A DNA stretch of 14,454 nt from RGIG4140 sp045655105 (GTDB taxonomy: Bacteria; Pseudomonadota; Alphaproteobacteria; CAAHEQ01; UBA3637), in NCBI GenBank assembly GCA_045655105.1, contig JAZOOQ010000055.1, forward strand, positions 1 to 14,454, in the 5' to 3' direction. Numbering within the stretch: position 1 is the stretch's first letter; the number at the start of each line of letters is the position of its first letter. The notes below the pieces were generated by a model, which was not told the origin of the DNA, did no database searches, and saw only the letters and a list, made by a program, of their open reading frames with translations. A program made the translations under genes and the position numbers. This document shows positions 7,017 through 13,701 of this stretch, in pieces.

Positions 7017-9197
7017 TTAAATCTGCGGTAATTTCAATGCCTTTCTTAAAGCATTTTCAATCATTACCGGATCCACCGTTTGCTCTTCAAGTGGCGTTGT
7101 TCGATAATTAGCAACGCTTTTCACTGTGCTAAAATACGTTGGATATTCGATAATAACTGTTTTTGTCATCTGTCTTGTTACCGAACCATCCTCATGATAA
7201 ATCACTTGCATATTTGCAAATTTTTCTTCTCTTCGTTGTTCTTGAGAATAAGCATTTTCGTTTGGACGAGAAAGCGCAACTTGACTTGGATCATAAAGAG
7301 GAGACAAAACAGAGCGTTTTTTAGGTTCATAAAGCGTTGGAGTTTGTTCTTCAAGATAACCATCCTCTTGATCAACCGTTTGTATTGCTTGATCCTTTCT
7401 GTCTTTTGCTTTTAAAACAGCTAATTCCCTTTTTACACTTTTTAATTCAGACAACAACTCACTTTGAAGCTTAAATGCTTTTTGGGCAATTTCGCGTTCT
7501 CGAGCCAATAATTTTTTCTGAGTTGCTAAAATTTCTTGAGTTGCTTTGCGTTCTGATTTCAACAAAAGTTTTTGCTCAGCTAATTCGTCTTTTAAAACTT
7601 TGCGTTCAGCCTCTAATAATTTAAGTGCTGCTTTTTGACGAATAATAACTTTATTCATATCTTCTTTTGTTTTTTCAAAATCAACACGCAATTGTTTGAT
7701 TTCAATCTCAAGTTTTTGATTTTTTTCTTTTTGAGATATTAATTCTTTTTTGGTATTTGCTAAAATAACATTTTCAAAAACATCATCTAAAGATGCCTTA
7801 GCCTCTTCAAACTCTAAATCAACCTTTTGATTGGATGCAGTTGAATTTTCTAAATCAGCTTTTGCTTCTTTATCAGCAAGTTGTTTAGCGTTTTCAAGAT
7901 GTTCAGTTACCAAATCCTCAGAAGTATTTTTTTGTTCATCCATTGTGTTTTTCACAAAATTATTTTTTGATTCATCAACAGGATAAACAACTTCTTTTGA
8001 GGTTTCTGGTTCAGTTTTTGCTTCTTCAAAAGAGGCTTGTTTTTCATCTGTTTTAAAAGCAGCTAAATTTTGAACAGGTTGCACCTTGATCAAAGAAATT
8101 TCGCTTGGGGCAAACAAACGCATCTGTGGACCCCATTGCCCTGCCCCACGTGTTACATAAAGAACTGATCCATTTTTATGATATAAACCAGCTAAGTAAC
8201 CATTTGTTATCTTTGAAATAATGTGAAACGGAAAAATTTGACCGCCATGAGTATGCGCAGAAACAACCAAATCTACCCCATTATCTTTTATTGATTTAAA
8301 TACTTGAGGACGATGAGCCATTAAAATTTTATAATCACCTTTTTTTGCACCTTGCAATGACTTAGCTATATCTTGCGCTGAAGTAATTTCTTTTTTAAAT
8401 TTTTCATCACTAACACCAGCTAAATAAACATTGTTTTTAACAAAAACTCCTTCATTCACAAGATAATGAATACCTGTCATCATAAAAGCAGTTTTTAACT
8501 GTTCGGCATCAAGATGAAACTCATGATTGCCTGAAACGCAATACATTCCTTTGAATGCTCTAATCTTTTTTAATTCTTTTAAAATTGGTTCAATAAAAAA
8601 GATATTATCATCAATTGTATCACCTGCAAATAAAACAATATCTGGATTTAATGCATTCACTTTTTCAACAATTTTTTTCACTTTTGAAAGACTTGTTGTT
8701 CGGCTTAAATGCATATCCCCTAACACAACAATATTAAGCGGAGCTTCAATTTTATTTGAAGGCAAAATTGTTTCCTTCACAACAGGTGTTTTTAACCCAG
8801 AATATAAGCTGATAATAGATAAAACAAGAGCAACTACCATCAATAAATAATTTGTTCTTTTTAAGAATAATGGATTCTTCCATTGATATTTTCTGGGCAA
8901 AATATTTTTTGCCATTTCGCGCACACATAAGAAAAACCAAACAATATCTCTTACCAACATTAAACAGAAAAAAAGTGCCCCACAAATAAAAATGAAATAG
9001 GCACTGATATAAATAAATGTATAAATGGCACCAGAATAATCTGAAATTCTTTTAAGCAAAAATGGGATTGAAAATAAAAATAAAGAACCCAATAAAATCA
9101 ATAGTTTTTGTTTTAAAGAGTATGCGCCCTGACCGATCAAACGATAAGCCGTGTAAAGAGCAGCAACAAGACAAACAATTAAAATGGCTAAAAACAT
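7017..9197 (-). CDS. Membrane metallophosphoesterase with long C-terminal helical repeat region
   Basis: The 726-residue protein has an N-terminal membrane part with hydrophobic segments near 2-20, 32-49, 58-92 and 117-134. A calcineurin-like phosphoesterase domain of the YkuE/YaeI type follows at about 152-372. All metal-site motifs are intact: G-D-M-H (160-163), G-D-T-I-D (192-196), G-N-H-E (223-226), His295 in A-H-R-P and A-H-T-H-G-G-Q (314-320). The family commonly ends near residue 370. Here about 350 extra residues follow: an acidic linker (375-480), a long charged helix (about 480-600) containing four 18-residue repeats, and a small C-terminal part (about 625-726) of unknown type. Family members are reported to act on phospholipid-like or lipid-precursor phosphates; the substrate here is unknown. 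The start is supported by AAGGAG at 9205-9210. It appears to be a single-gene unit ended by the 6977-7010 hairpin. Confidence 0.85.
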   Translation of the reverse strand: MFLAILIVCLVAALYTAYRLIGQGAYSLKQKLLILLGSLFLFSIPFLLKRISDYSGAIYTFIYISAYFIFICGALFFCLMLVRDIVWFFLCVREMAKNILPRKYQWKNPLFLKRTNYLLMVVALVLSIISLYSGLKTPVVKETILPSNKIEAPLNIVVLGDMHLSRTTSLSKVKKIVEKVNALNPDIVLFAGDTIDDNIFFIEPILKELKKIRAFKGMYCVSGNHEFHLDAEQLKTAFMMTGIHYLVNEGVFVKNNVYLAGVSDEKFKKEITSAQDIAKSLQGAKKGDYKILMAHRPQVFKSIKDNGVDLVVSAHTHGGQIFPFHIISKITNGYLAGLYHKNGSVLYVTRGAGQWGPQMRLFAPSEISLIKVQPVQNLAAFKTDEKQASFEEAKTEPETSKEVVYPVDESKNNFVKNTMDEQKNTSEDLVTEHLENAKQLADKEAKADLENSTASNQKVDLEFEEAKASLDDVFENVILANTKKELISQKEKNQKLEIEIKQLRVDFEKTKEDMNKVIIRQKAALKLLEAERKVLKDELAEQKLLLKSERKATQEILATQKKLLAREREIAQKAFKLQSELLSELKSVKRELAVLKAKDRKDQAIQTVDQEDGYLEEQTPTLYEPKKRSVLSPLYDPSQVALSRPNENAYSQEQRREEKFANMQVIYHEDGSVTRQMTKTVIIEYPTYFSTVKSVANYRTTPLEEQTVDPVMIENALRKALKLPQI
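7404..7619 (-). repeat. Four tandem 54-base (18-residue) repeats in the phosphoesterase tail
   Basis: Residues 527-598 divide into four 18-residue units, each beginning with Leu-Leu (527-528, 545-546, 563-564, 581-582). The first three have Glu-Arg at positions 5-6 of the unit (531-532, 549-550, 567-568). The DNA shows the same spacing on the plus strand: GCGTTC recurs at 7494, 7548 and 7602, exactly 54 bases apart. Eighteen residues equals five helical turns, which fits a straight surface-exposed helix better than a plain heptad coiled coil. The pattern points to internal tandem duplication followed by divergence. Confidence 0.75.
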
Positions 9198-9309
9198 CTC
9201 TTCACTCCTTTTTTAAGTCATTCTTCAAAGAGAACTATACAATATTTTTTATCAAAAATAAAGTGTTTTTTTATATCTATAAAAAATAATAGACAGAGCA
9301 AAAAACAAG

Positions 9310-9339
9310 TTGATTTTTAAAAATAAAAAATGATATATT
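9310..9339 (+). promoter_or_regulatory. Probable promoter for the alkaline phosphatase gene
   Basis: TTGATT (9310-9315), an 18-base spacer and TATATT (9334-9339) precede the gene by about 35 bases. The surrounding 178-base divergent gap is nearly all A and T, so chance matches are easy. No Pho-box-like repeat was recognised. For the divergent phosphoesterase gene the only candidate is a TATAGT on the minus strand (9234-9239) without a convincing -35 box. Confidence 0.5.
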
Positions 9340-9375
9340 CTTATTTTCAAATCACTATCAAAAAAAAGGGGATTT

Positions 9376-10218
9376 ATGATGCGTTTTTTTCTTTTCTTAT
9401 CCGTTTTTCTTTATATTTCAAACGCCTTTTCTCAAAATATCATCTTAATGATTGGCGACGGAATGGGAAAAAATCATATTAACTGCGTTCAAAATAACAC
9501 GCCATTATTTTTAAAAACACTCACTCCAAAAGGGGAAATAAAAACATATTCTGCCAATAATGAAATCACCGATTCGGCCGCCAGCGCAACGGCTTATTCT
9601 TGTGGCATTAAAACAAATAATGGTTTTTTAGGATTAACACCCAATAAGGAAAAATGCGAAACATTGGCTGAAACAAGTAATATCAAAGGATATAATGTTT
9701 TTATCAGAACAACAGATAAGATCACAGGGGCAACTCCTTCTGCTTTTTATGCACATCAAGAATCGCGTTATCACACAAAAAATATCTTAAAGGATTTAGA
9801 AAAAGCAAAAGAAAAAATGGATATTAAAGCTGTTCAAAATATTGAAACAGAAACAAAAGAATTGTTAAACACTTTACAAACAAGCGAAAAACCATTTTTT
9901 GTTATGATTGAAGAATCAGAAATTGATAAACAATCACATGTAAACAATTTTGATAAAATGAGCCAAGCTCTTGTTCGATTTGATAAAGCCATCGAATCGG
10001 CTGTTCAATTTGCAAACAATCGAACAGATACAACCATTATTATTTTGGCGGACCATGAAACTGGTGGATTGACTCCTGATTGTAAGTATACAAAAAATAA
10101 TCACACCAGTGAAAATGTTTTTTATTATATTGAAGGCAAACAACTAAATACCACTTATTCAAAGGAAATTGAAAACACAGATATTCATCATTGGATAAAA
10201 AAAATGCTGGTTCATTAA
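9376..10218 (+). CDS. Compact exported alkaline phosphatase (PhoA family)
   Basis: A signal peptide (1-19, cleavage after A-F-S) precedes an alkaline phosphatase core. By E. coli PhoA correspondence, the first metal Asp is Asp28 (I-G-D-G-M-G), the nucleophile is Ser67 in T-D-S-A-A-S-A-T and the Mg threonine is Thr120. The phosphate-binding Arg131 lies in A-H-Q-E-S-R. Glu179, Asp184 and His188 lie in E-E-S-E-I-D-K-Q-S-H, Asp226-His227 in D-H-E-T-G-G, and the last zinc His is His243 in N-H-T. Position 153 of PhoA is Gly118 here. At 280 residues it is far shorter than the usual 430-470: the stretch from the active-site Arg to the Mg-site Glu is 48 residues instead of about 156, and the C-terminus is also trimmed. 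The reading frame is intact, so it looks like a reduced enzyme rather than a broken gene. AAGGGGA at 9366-9372 fits the second ATG (9379) better than the first. It probably releases phosphate in the periplasm. Confidence 0.88.
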   Translation: MMRFFLFLSVFLYISNAFSQNIILMIGDGMGKNHINCVQNNTPLFLKTLTPKGEIKTYSANNEITDSAASATAYSCGIKTNNGFLGLTPNKEKCETLAETSNIKGYNVFIRTTDKITGATPSAFYAHQESRYHTKNILKDLEKAKEKMDIKAVQNIETETKELLNTLQTSEKPFFVMIEESEIDKQSHVNNFDKMSQALVRFDKAIESAVQFANNRTDTTIIILADHETGGLTPDCKYTKNNHTSENVFYYIEGKQLNTTYSKEIENTDIHHWIKKMLVH

Positions 10219-10219
10219 G

Positions 10220-10246
10220 AAAAGGAGCTTTTTAAAGCTCCTTTTT
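10220..10246. terminator. Intrinsic terminator between convergent units
   Basis: AAAGGAGCTT and AAGCTCCTTT pair around a four-base loop (stem 10220-10230 with 10235-10245) directly after the alkaline phosphatase stop codon. A T tract follows on the plus strand, and TTTTCTT follows on the minus strand. It can therefore also end the minus-strand ABC-ankyrin operon, whose last gene stops at 10319. Confidence 0.85.
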
Positions 10247-10316
10247 CATTGATTTTCACCGACTCGCTTTCTTATTTATTATATTTTTTGCCTTTTTATT
10301 ATACAATATTACGATT

Positions 10317-10334
10317 TTTTAAAAATCTCTTTCT
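10317..10334. repeat. 18-base direct repeat, copy 1 (end of the small orphan gene)
   Basis: TTTTAAAAATCTCTTTCT occurs here and again, identically, at 10612-10629. On the minus strand each copy encodes the last residues and stop of a gene (E-R-D-F then TAA). The two copies are 295 bases apart and bracket the 97-residue gene almost exactly. Confidence 0.85.
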
Positions 10335-10612
10335 CTTCCATATTTTTTTTGAAGCATTAATAAATTGATATAAACATTTGGATGAGCCTTAGCCAAACGC
10401 TCCTCTTCAAGTTGCCATTTTGATTTTGGCATTTCATCACAAAAAGAAGCTATTGACTTTCCTTCAGCTTGAATTTTATCAAGATGCATGCTTTCACGCC
10501 AATGAGAATCCCCCATTTCAATACCTTGATAATATCTGAAAATCAAATTTTGAAGACATCTATCATTTCCAGCAGCTTCTAACTGTTCACTCAATGTTTT
10601 AGTTCTATCCAT
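10319..10612 (-). CDS. Small protein of unknown function, last gene of the ABC-ankyrin operon
   Basis: I do not recognise this 97-residue protein. It is highly charged and probably helical, with no signal peptide or membrane segment, so it should be cytoplasmic unless exported by another route. It has two cysteines (Cys19 and Cys58) and an aromatic stretch F-R-Y-Y near residue 26. Its last four residues, E-R-D-F, and the DNA encoding them are identical to the end of the upstream ankyrin protein. The start lies one base after the ankyrin stop codon (TAA-A-ATG), which suggests translational coupling; only a weak AAGAGA-type ribosome binding site is present inside the repeat. Position in the operon suggests a job linked to the ankyrin protein or the ABC exporter, but nothing in the sequence states what. 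It is a credible gene because of frame length, spacing and repeat placement. Confidence 0.65.
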   Translation of the reverse strand: MDRTKTLSEQLEAAGNDRCLQNLIFRYYQGIEMGDSHWRESMHLDKIQAEGKSIASFCDEMPKSKWQLEEERLAKAHPNVYINLLMLQKKYGRERDF

Positions 10613-10629
10613 TTTAAAAATCTCTTTCT
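10612..10629. repeat. 18-base direct repeat, copy 2 (end of the ankyrin gene)
   Basis: This copy is identical to 10317-10334. It carries the last codons and the TAA of the ankyrin gene and abuts the start codon of the small gene. Recombination between the copies would remove the small gene cleanly and leave the ankyrin gene's end intact. Confidence 0.85.
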
Positions 10630-11381
10630 AATCCCAAGCTTAATTTATTTTGATGATGATTTATTTTAGAAGTGCAAACTTTTGTTTGGTTTGAAATTTT
10701 GGCTCCCATTTGACTTAATTCATTGATCGCATATTTCAAATTTTCATAACCTTTCGTGTCTTTTTCATATTTCTTTATCCGTTCATTCAAATAATAAAGA
10801 GGATTTTGCCCTTCTTGATTAGGCAAATTAATATCCGCCCCTGCTTTGATTAAGGCATAGGCCACATCAAAAATATGGCAAGTAGAGCCTTTTTGAAAAA
10901 ATTTTGTTAAAATTGTTTCGCCATCTTGATAAACTTTGTTTAAATATTCTTTATCTGTTTGCTCAATCACTGGCAATATATATCCATTTAATTGATGCGC
11001 ATTAAATTTAAGGGGTGGTTCTTGATTATTATTCAAAAGATTAACACAAGCCCCCTTTTTAATTAAATATTCTGAAAATGGAACATAATGACAATCTGTT
11101 GCCAAATAATGCAACAACGTATTTCCTTCTTCATCCTTTAATTTAATATCAATATCTGCTTGATCAGAATAAGGAATTTTATGAAATTCTTTTGGATTTT
11201 CATTTTGATTAATCAAATAAAAAAATTCTTTATCCATAATAGCTCTTTTTGTTTTAGCCATAAAAAAAGCTTTTTGAGATATTGTTTGAATTTCATCTGG
11301 AAATTTTGTTTTTAACTGCTCATCAATAAATGATAACACGTTTTTTTCATCTGCGAAACTATTCTTATTTTCCATATTCAT
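10614..11381 (-). CDS. Ankyrin-repeat protein
   Basis: The 255-residue product has at least two ankyrin-type repeats. The first is around 82-124 (E-E-G-N-T-L-L-H-Y-L-A then Y-L-I-K-K-G-A-C-V-N). The second is around 152-198 (D-G-E-T-I-L-T then A-L-I-K-A-G-A-D-I-N). The ends of the protein (1-80 and 205-255) are polar and unassigned. Ankyrin repeats bind other proteins; no enzymatic domain, signal peptide or membrane segment is visible. The start overlaps the ABC gene's stop by one base (TAATG at 11381), so translation is probably coupled. A second ATG at 11375 is possible. The last residues E-R-D-F are repeated at the end of the next gene. Ankyrin proteins of host-associated bacteria are often effectors, but here it may equally be a partner or regulator of the ABC exporter. 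Confidence 0.75.
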   Translation of the reverse strand: MNMENKNSFADEKNVLSFIDEQLKTKFPDEIQTISQKAFFMAKTKRAIMDKEFFYLINQNENPKEFHKIPYSDQADIDIKLKDEEGNTLLHYLATDCHYVPFSEYLIKKGACVNLLNNNQEPPLKFNAHQLNGYILPVIEQTDKEYLNKVYQDGETILTKFFQKGSTCHIFDVAYALIKAGADINLPNQEGQNPLYYLNERIKKYEKDTKGYENLKYAINELSQMGAKISNQTKVCTSKINHHQNKLSLGLERDF

Positions 11382-13426
11382 TACACTTTTCCATACTCAA
11401 ATTGTTTTTGCGCTTGCTGATGTTGTAAACTTTTTTTCTTTGATTGAATCATTATTGGATTTGTTGGCAAAACAACCTCAGCTTCCCTTGCCATATTAAT
11501 AGCCATAAAAGAATTTAAAACGTCTTTCGTTCTTTTGAATGAAGATAATTTTTTTCTTTGATCTTGTTTCAAAAAAACGCTTTCATAATCTGAAAACAAC
11601 TGATGAAATTGGCTATCTTGTTGTTGAATTAATTCATAAGGCGTTCCTGTTTCAACAATTTTCCCCTTTTCCATCACAATCACATTATCTGCTCTTGCAA
11701 TTTCGCCTTCTGAATGCGAAGAATAAATAACCGTTTTTCCTTCTAACACAACATCAAGCGTTTCAAGAACATCTCTTCTTGTTTCTGGATCAAGACGGCT
11801 TGTAATTTCATCTAATAATATAATTGGCGTGTCACTCAAACATAACCCCGCTAAAAGAAGACGCTGTTGTTGCCCGCTTGACATTCCCTCAACTAAAGCA
11901 TCAAGCCCTTCTTGGCGATCTAAAAGCTCCCCTAAACCAACTTTTTTAAGAGCTTCAGCCATCTCTTTTTCGGAGGCATCTTTTTTATAATGGCGCAAAT
12001 TATAAGCAAGACTTTTCGTTTCAAAGAAATAAGAATCGCCAATAAAGGATGAAATATTTTTAGCAATAGAATCATATGTTAACTCTTGAACATTATTGCC
12101 ATCAATTTCAAAAGAACCCCCTTGAATTTCATATTTTCTTGCAAGAAGTGAAAGAAGCGTTGATTTCCCGCTACCACTTTTTCCAACAATGGCAACTTTT
12201 TGCCCTGGCATAATTTCCAAATTCAATTTATCAAAAAATAAGGTTTCATCATCTCTTGAATATGCAAAATCAATTTCTTTTAAAGAAATTCTTCCCGCTG
12301 AACGCCCAAGATCTTTTTCACCTTCTTTAACCATTTCTCTTTCATCATACTGAAGCAATTCTTTTGATCCAATGTATTTTTGAACATTTTCTGAAATGCT
12401 TTTAATACTGCGAACAAAATTTGACCCCGAATACATGGAACGATATGCTGCCCCTGTTAACGTCATATAAAGGCCAACATCTTTATGCACTTGAAATGAA
12501 GAAAAGGCCGCAAATGCAAACATGCAAGAAAATAAAATATCCATTCCACTGTTTATGGCATTATAAAATTCGCGTTTCTTTTCAAGTTTTTTCAAACGTG
12601 TAGCATAAGAAGCATTATTTTGAATCATTTCACATAAAACATCATTTTCTCTTTGACTACCCATTGAACGGATATTATCAATATTCGCATTCACATCTCG
12701 TTGAAAAGCGGCATTTTCTGCCTCAATTTTTTGAATTTCATTTTGAAGTGGGGCAAGTTTTTTAGTTGTGAACCAATTGAGGGCTAATTTACCGCCCATT
12801 AAACCCATAACACCCACCCCTGCCACTGGTGATAACATAAAAAGTGTTGCCGTTGTGGTTACCAACATAAGAATTGAACTTAAATTTTGAAAGCTATCTG
12901 CCAATATTAAAGAAGAAGCGTTTGCCATTTCATCTGCAATTGAAGAAAGCTTTTTTTCATTTTGTTTTTTTCTAAATAAAGAAGGCATTTTAAAAAAACG
13001 CTCTGAATTTTTCACCTTGATATGTTGTTTAACAGTGTTTTGAAAAAAAGAAGTTACTTTCATCATTGCGCCATGCACCCAGTTAACAACGCCTTCTAAA
13101 ACAGGGCACATGCATAAATAGACAGCCCCAATCGCTGTTACTTCAACGGCTGAAAGCAAAGATTGCGCTTGCAAATATGAACTTAACTTCCCCGAAACAA
13201 GTGGCGTTAATCCAATACTAACTGAAAGAAGCGTTACTAACCCTAAAGAAAGCGCCGCAGATGCCTTATTTGAAAGAATTCCTTCTTTTAAATCATCCCA
13301 AACACCAAACGATTGATCGATTTTTTTTAAACCTTTCCCTTGAATTTGATGCATCTTTTGAAGCTCTTTTTCTTTTTTTTCATCAAAAGAACCCTCCATA
13401 ACTTGATCTTTTTTAAAATTTTGCAT
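11381..13426 (-). CDS. ABC exporter, fused transmembrane and ATPase domains, with altered Q-loop
   Basis: The transmembrane part (about 55-345) has hydrophobic segments near 58-80, 93-115, 183-220 and 297-330; the ATPase domain covers about 382-605 (numbering from the GTG at 13432). Walker A is G-K-S-G-S-G-K-S-T (417-425), Walker B is I-I-L-L-D-E (537-542, Glu542 intact) and the switch histidine is His573. Three motifs depart from the exporter norm: the Q-loop glutamine is Gly465 (F-I-G-D-S-Y-F-F), the signature is M-S-S-G-Q (517-521) instead of LSGGQ, and the D-loop is S-R-L-D. A charged N-terminal tail (about 50 residues) and a Lys/Gln-rich C-terminal tail (about 620-683) are additions. GGAGGG at 13432-13437 best fits the ATG at 13426; GTG 13432 and ATG 13429 are too close to it. 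It heads a three-gene operon and would act as a homodimer in the inner membrane; the cargo is unknown. Confidence 0.88.
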   Translation of the reverse strand: MQNFKKDQVMEGSFDEKKEKELQKMHQIQGKGLKKIDQSFGVWDDLKEGILSNKASAALSLGLVTLLSVSIGLTPLVSGKLSSYLQAQSLLSAVEVTAIGAVYLCMCPVLEGVVNWVHGAMMKVTSFFQNTVKQHIKVKNSERFFKMPSLFRKKQNEKKLSSIADEMANASSLILADSFQNLSSILMLVTTTATLFMLSPVAGVGVMGLMGGKLALNWFTTKKLAPLQNEIQKIEAENAAFQRDVNANIDNIRSMGSQRENDVLCEMIQNNASYATRLKKLEKKREFYNAINSGMDILFSCMFAFAAFSSFQVHKDVGLYMTLTGAAYRSMYSGSNFVRSIKSISENVQKYIGSKELLQYDEREMVKEGEKDLGRSAGRISLKEIDFAYSRDDETLFFDKLNLEIMPGQKVAIVGKSGSGKSTLLSLLARKYEIQGGSFEIDGNNVQELTYDSIAKNISSFIGDSYFFETKSLAYNLRHYKKDASEKEMAEALKKVGLGELLDRQEGLDALVEGMSSGQQQRLLLAGLCLSDTPIILLDEITSRLDPETRRDVLETLDVVLEGKTVIYSSHSEGEIARADNVIVMEKGKIVETGTPYELIQQQDSQFHQLFSDYESVFLKQDQRKKLSSFKRTKDVLNSFMAINMAREAEVVLPTNPIMIQSKKKSLQHQQAQKQFEYGKV

Positions 13427-13452
13427 CATCACCCTCCATCAAAATTTCATAT

Positions 13453-13481
13453 ATTATACCATATATTCATTATTTTGTAAA
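13453..13481 (-). promoter_or_regulatory. Near-consensus promoter for the ABC-ankyrin-small protein operon
   Basis: On the minus strand a -35 box TTTACA (13476-13481), a 17-base spacer and a perfect -10 box TATAAT (13453-13458) precede the ABC gene. Transcription would start near 13446, leaving about 20 bases before the start codon with the ribosome binding site at 13432-13437. It is the best promoter match in the window, suggesting sustained expression unless a repressor acts. Confidence 0.78.
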
Positions 13482-13566
13482 TTCTTTTTTAAATAATTAG
13501 ACAAAAGAAATATCAAAATAAATTGAGCAACATTTAAAAAAATTTTAAAAAAATAAAAAAAAGATA

Positions 13567-13595
13567 TTGACAAGCCTTTTTTTATTGTTTAACTT
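13567..13595 (+). promoter_or_regulatory. Candidate promoter for the structured pilin leader
   Basis: A perfect TTGACA (13567-13572) is followed 17 bases later by a weak TAACTT (13590-13595). A start near 13602 would place the first hairpin of the leader at the very 5' end of the RNA. A competing promoter is TTGTTC (13651-13656), 17 bases, TATAAT (13674-13679), which has a perfect -10 box but would omit the hairpins. Sequence alone does not decide between them. Confidence 0.45.
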
Positions 13596-13602
13596 CAAAC
13601 TC

Positions 13603-13670
13603 AGGAGGGTTTAACTCTCCTTCTGATGGGGAAACCCATTTTAGGTGATTTTGTTCAGAGAACAGAATTA
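13603..13670 (+). promoter_or_regulatory. Three consecutive hairpins in the pilin 5' leader
   Basis: Hairpin 1 pairs AGGAGGG (13603-13609) with CTCTCCT (13615-13621). Hairpin 2 pairs ATGGG (13626-13630) with CCCAT (13635-13639) around a GAAA tetraloop. Hairpin 3 pairs 13646-13656 with 13660-13670 (11 pairs, two G-U) around AGA. After them the leader is pure A/T until the real ribosome binding site AGGAGA at 13689-13694. The AGGAGG in hairpin 1 resembles a ribosome binding site but has no suitably spaced start. The structure could stabilise the mRNA or sense something; it matches no riboswitch class I know. Confidence 0.55.
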
Positions 13671-13701
13671 TTTTATAATTATAATTATAGGAGACTAAAA
13701 A

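Noticed and set aside
9062..9289. Plus-strand open frame of 75 codons at the 5' end of the phosphoesterase gene and the gap beyond.
   Set aside because: It is antisense to a hydrophobic membrane segment, lacks a ribosome binding site and ends in low-complexity A/T.
13391..13439. ACCCTCCAT occurs twice (13391-13399 and 13431-13439), as a possible operator or alternative start of the ABC gene.
   Set aside because: The first copy merely encodes M-E-G inside the gene; nine bases repeated once is weak, and the upstream copy is explained as the ribosome binding site.
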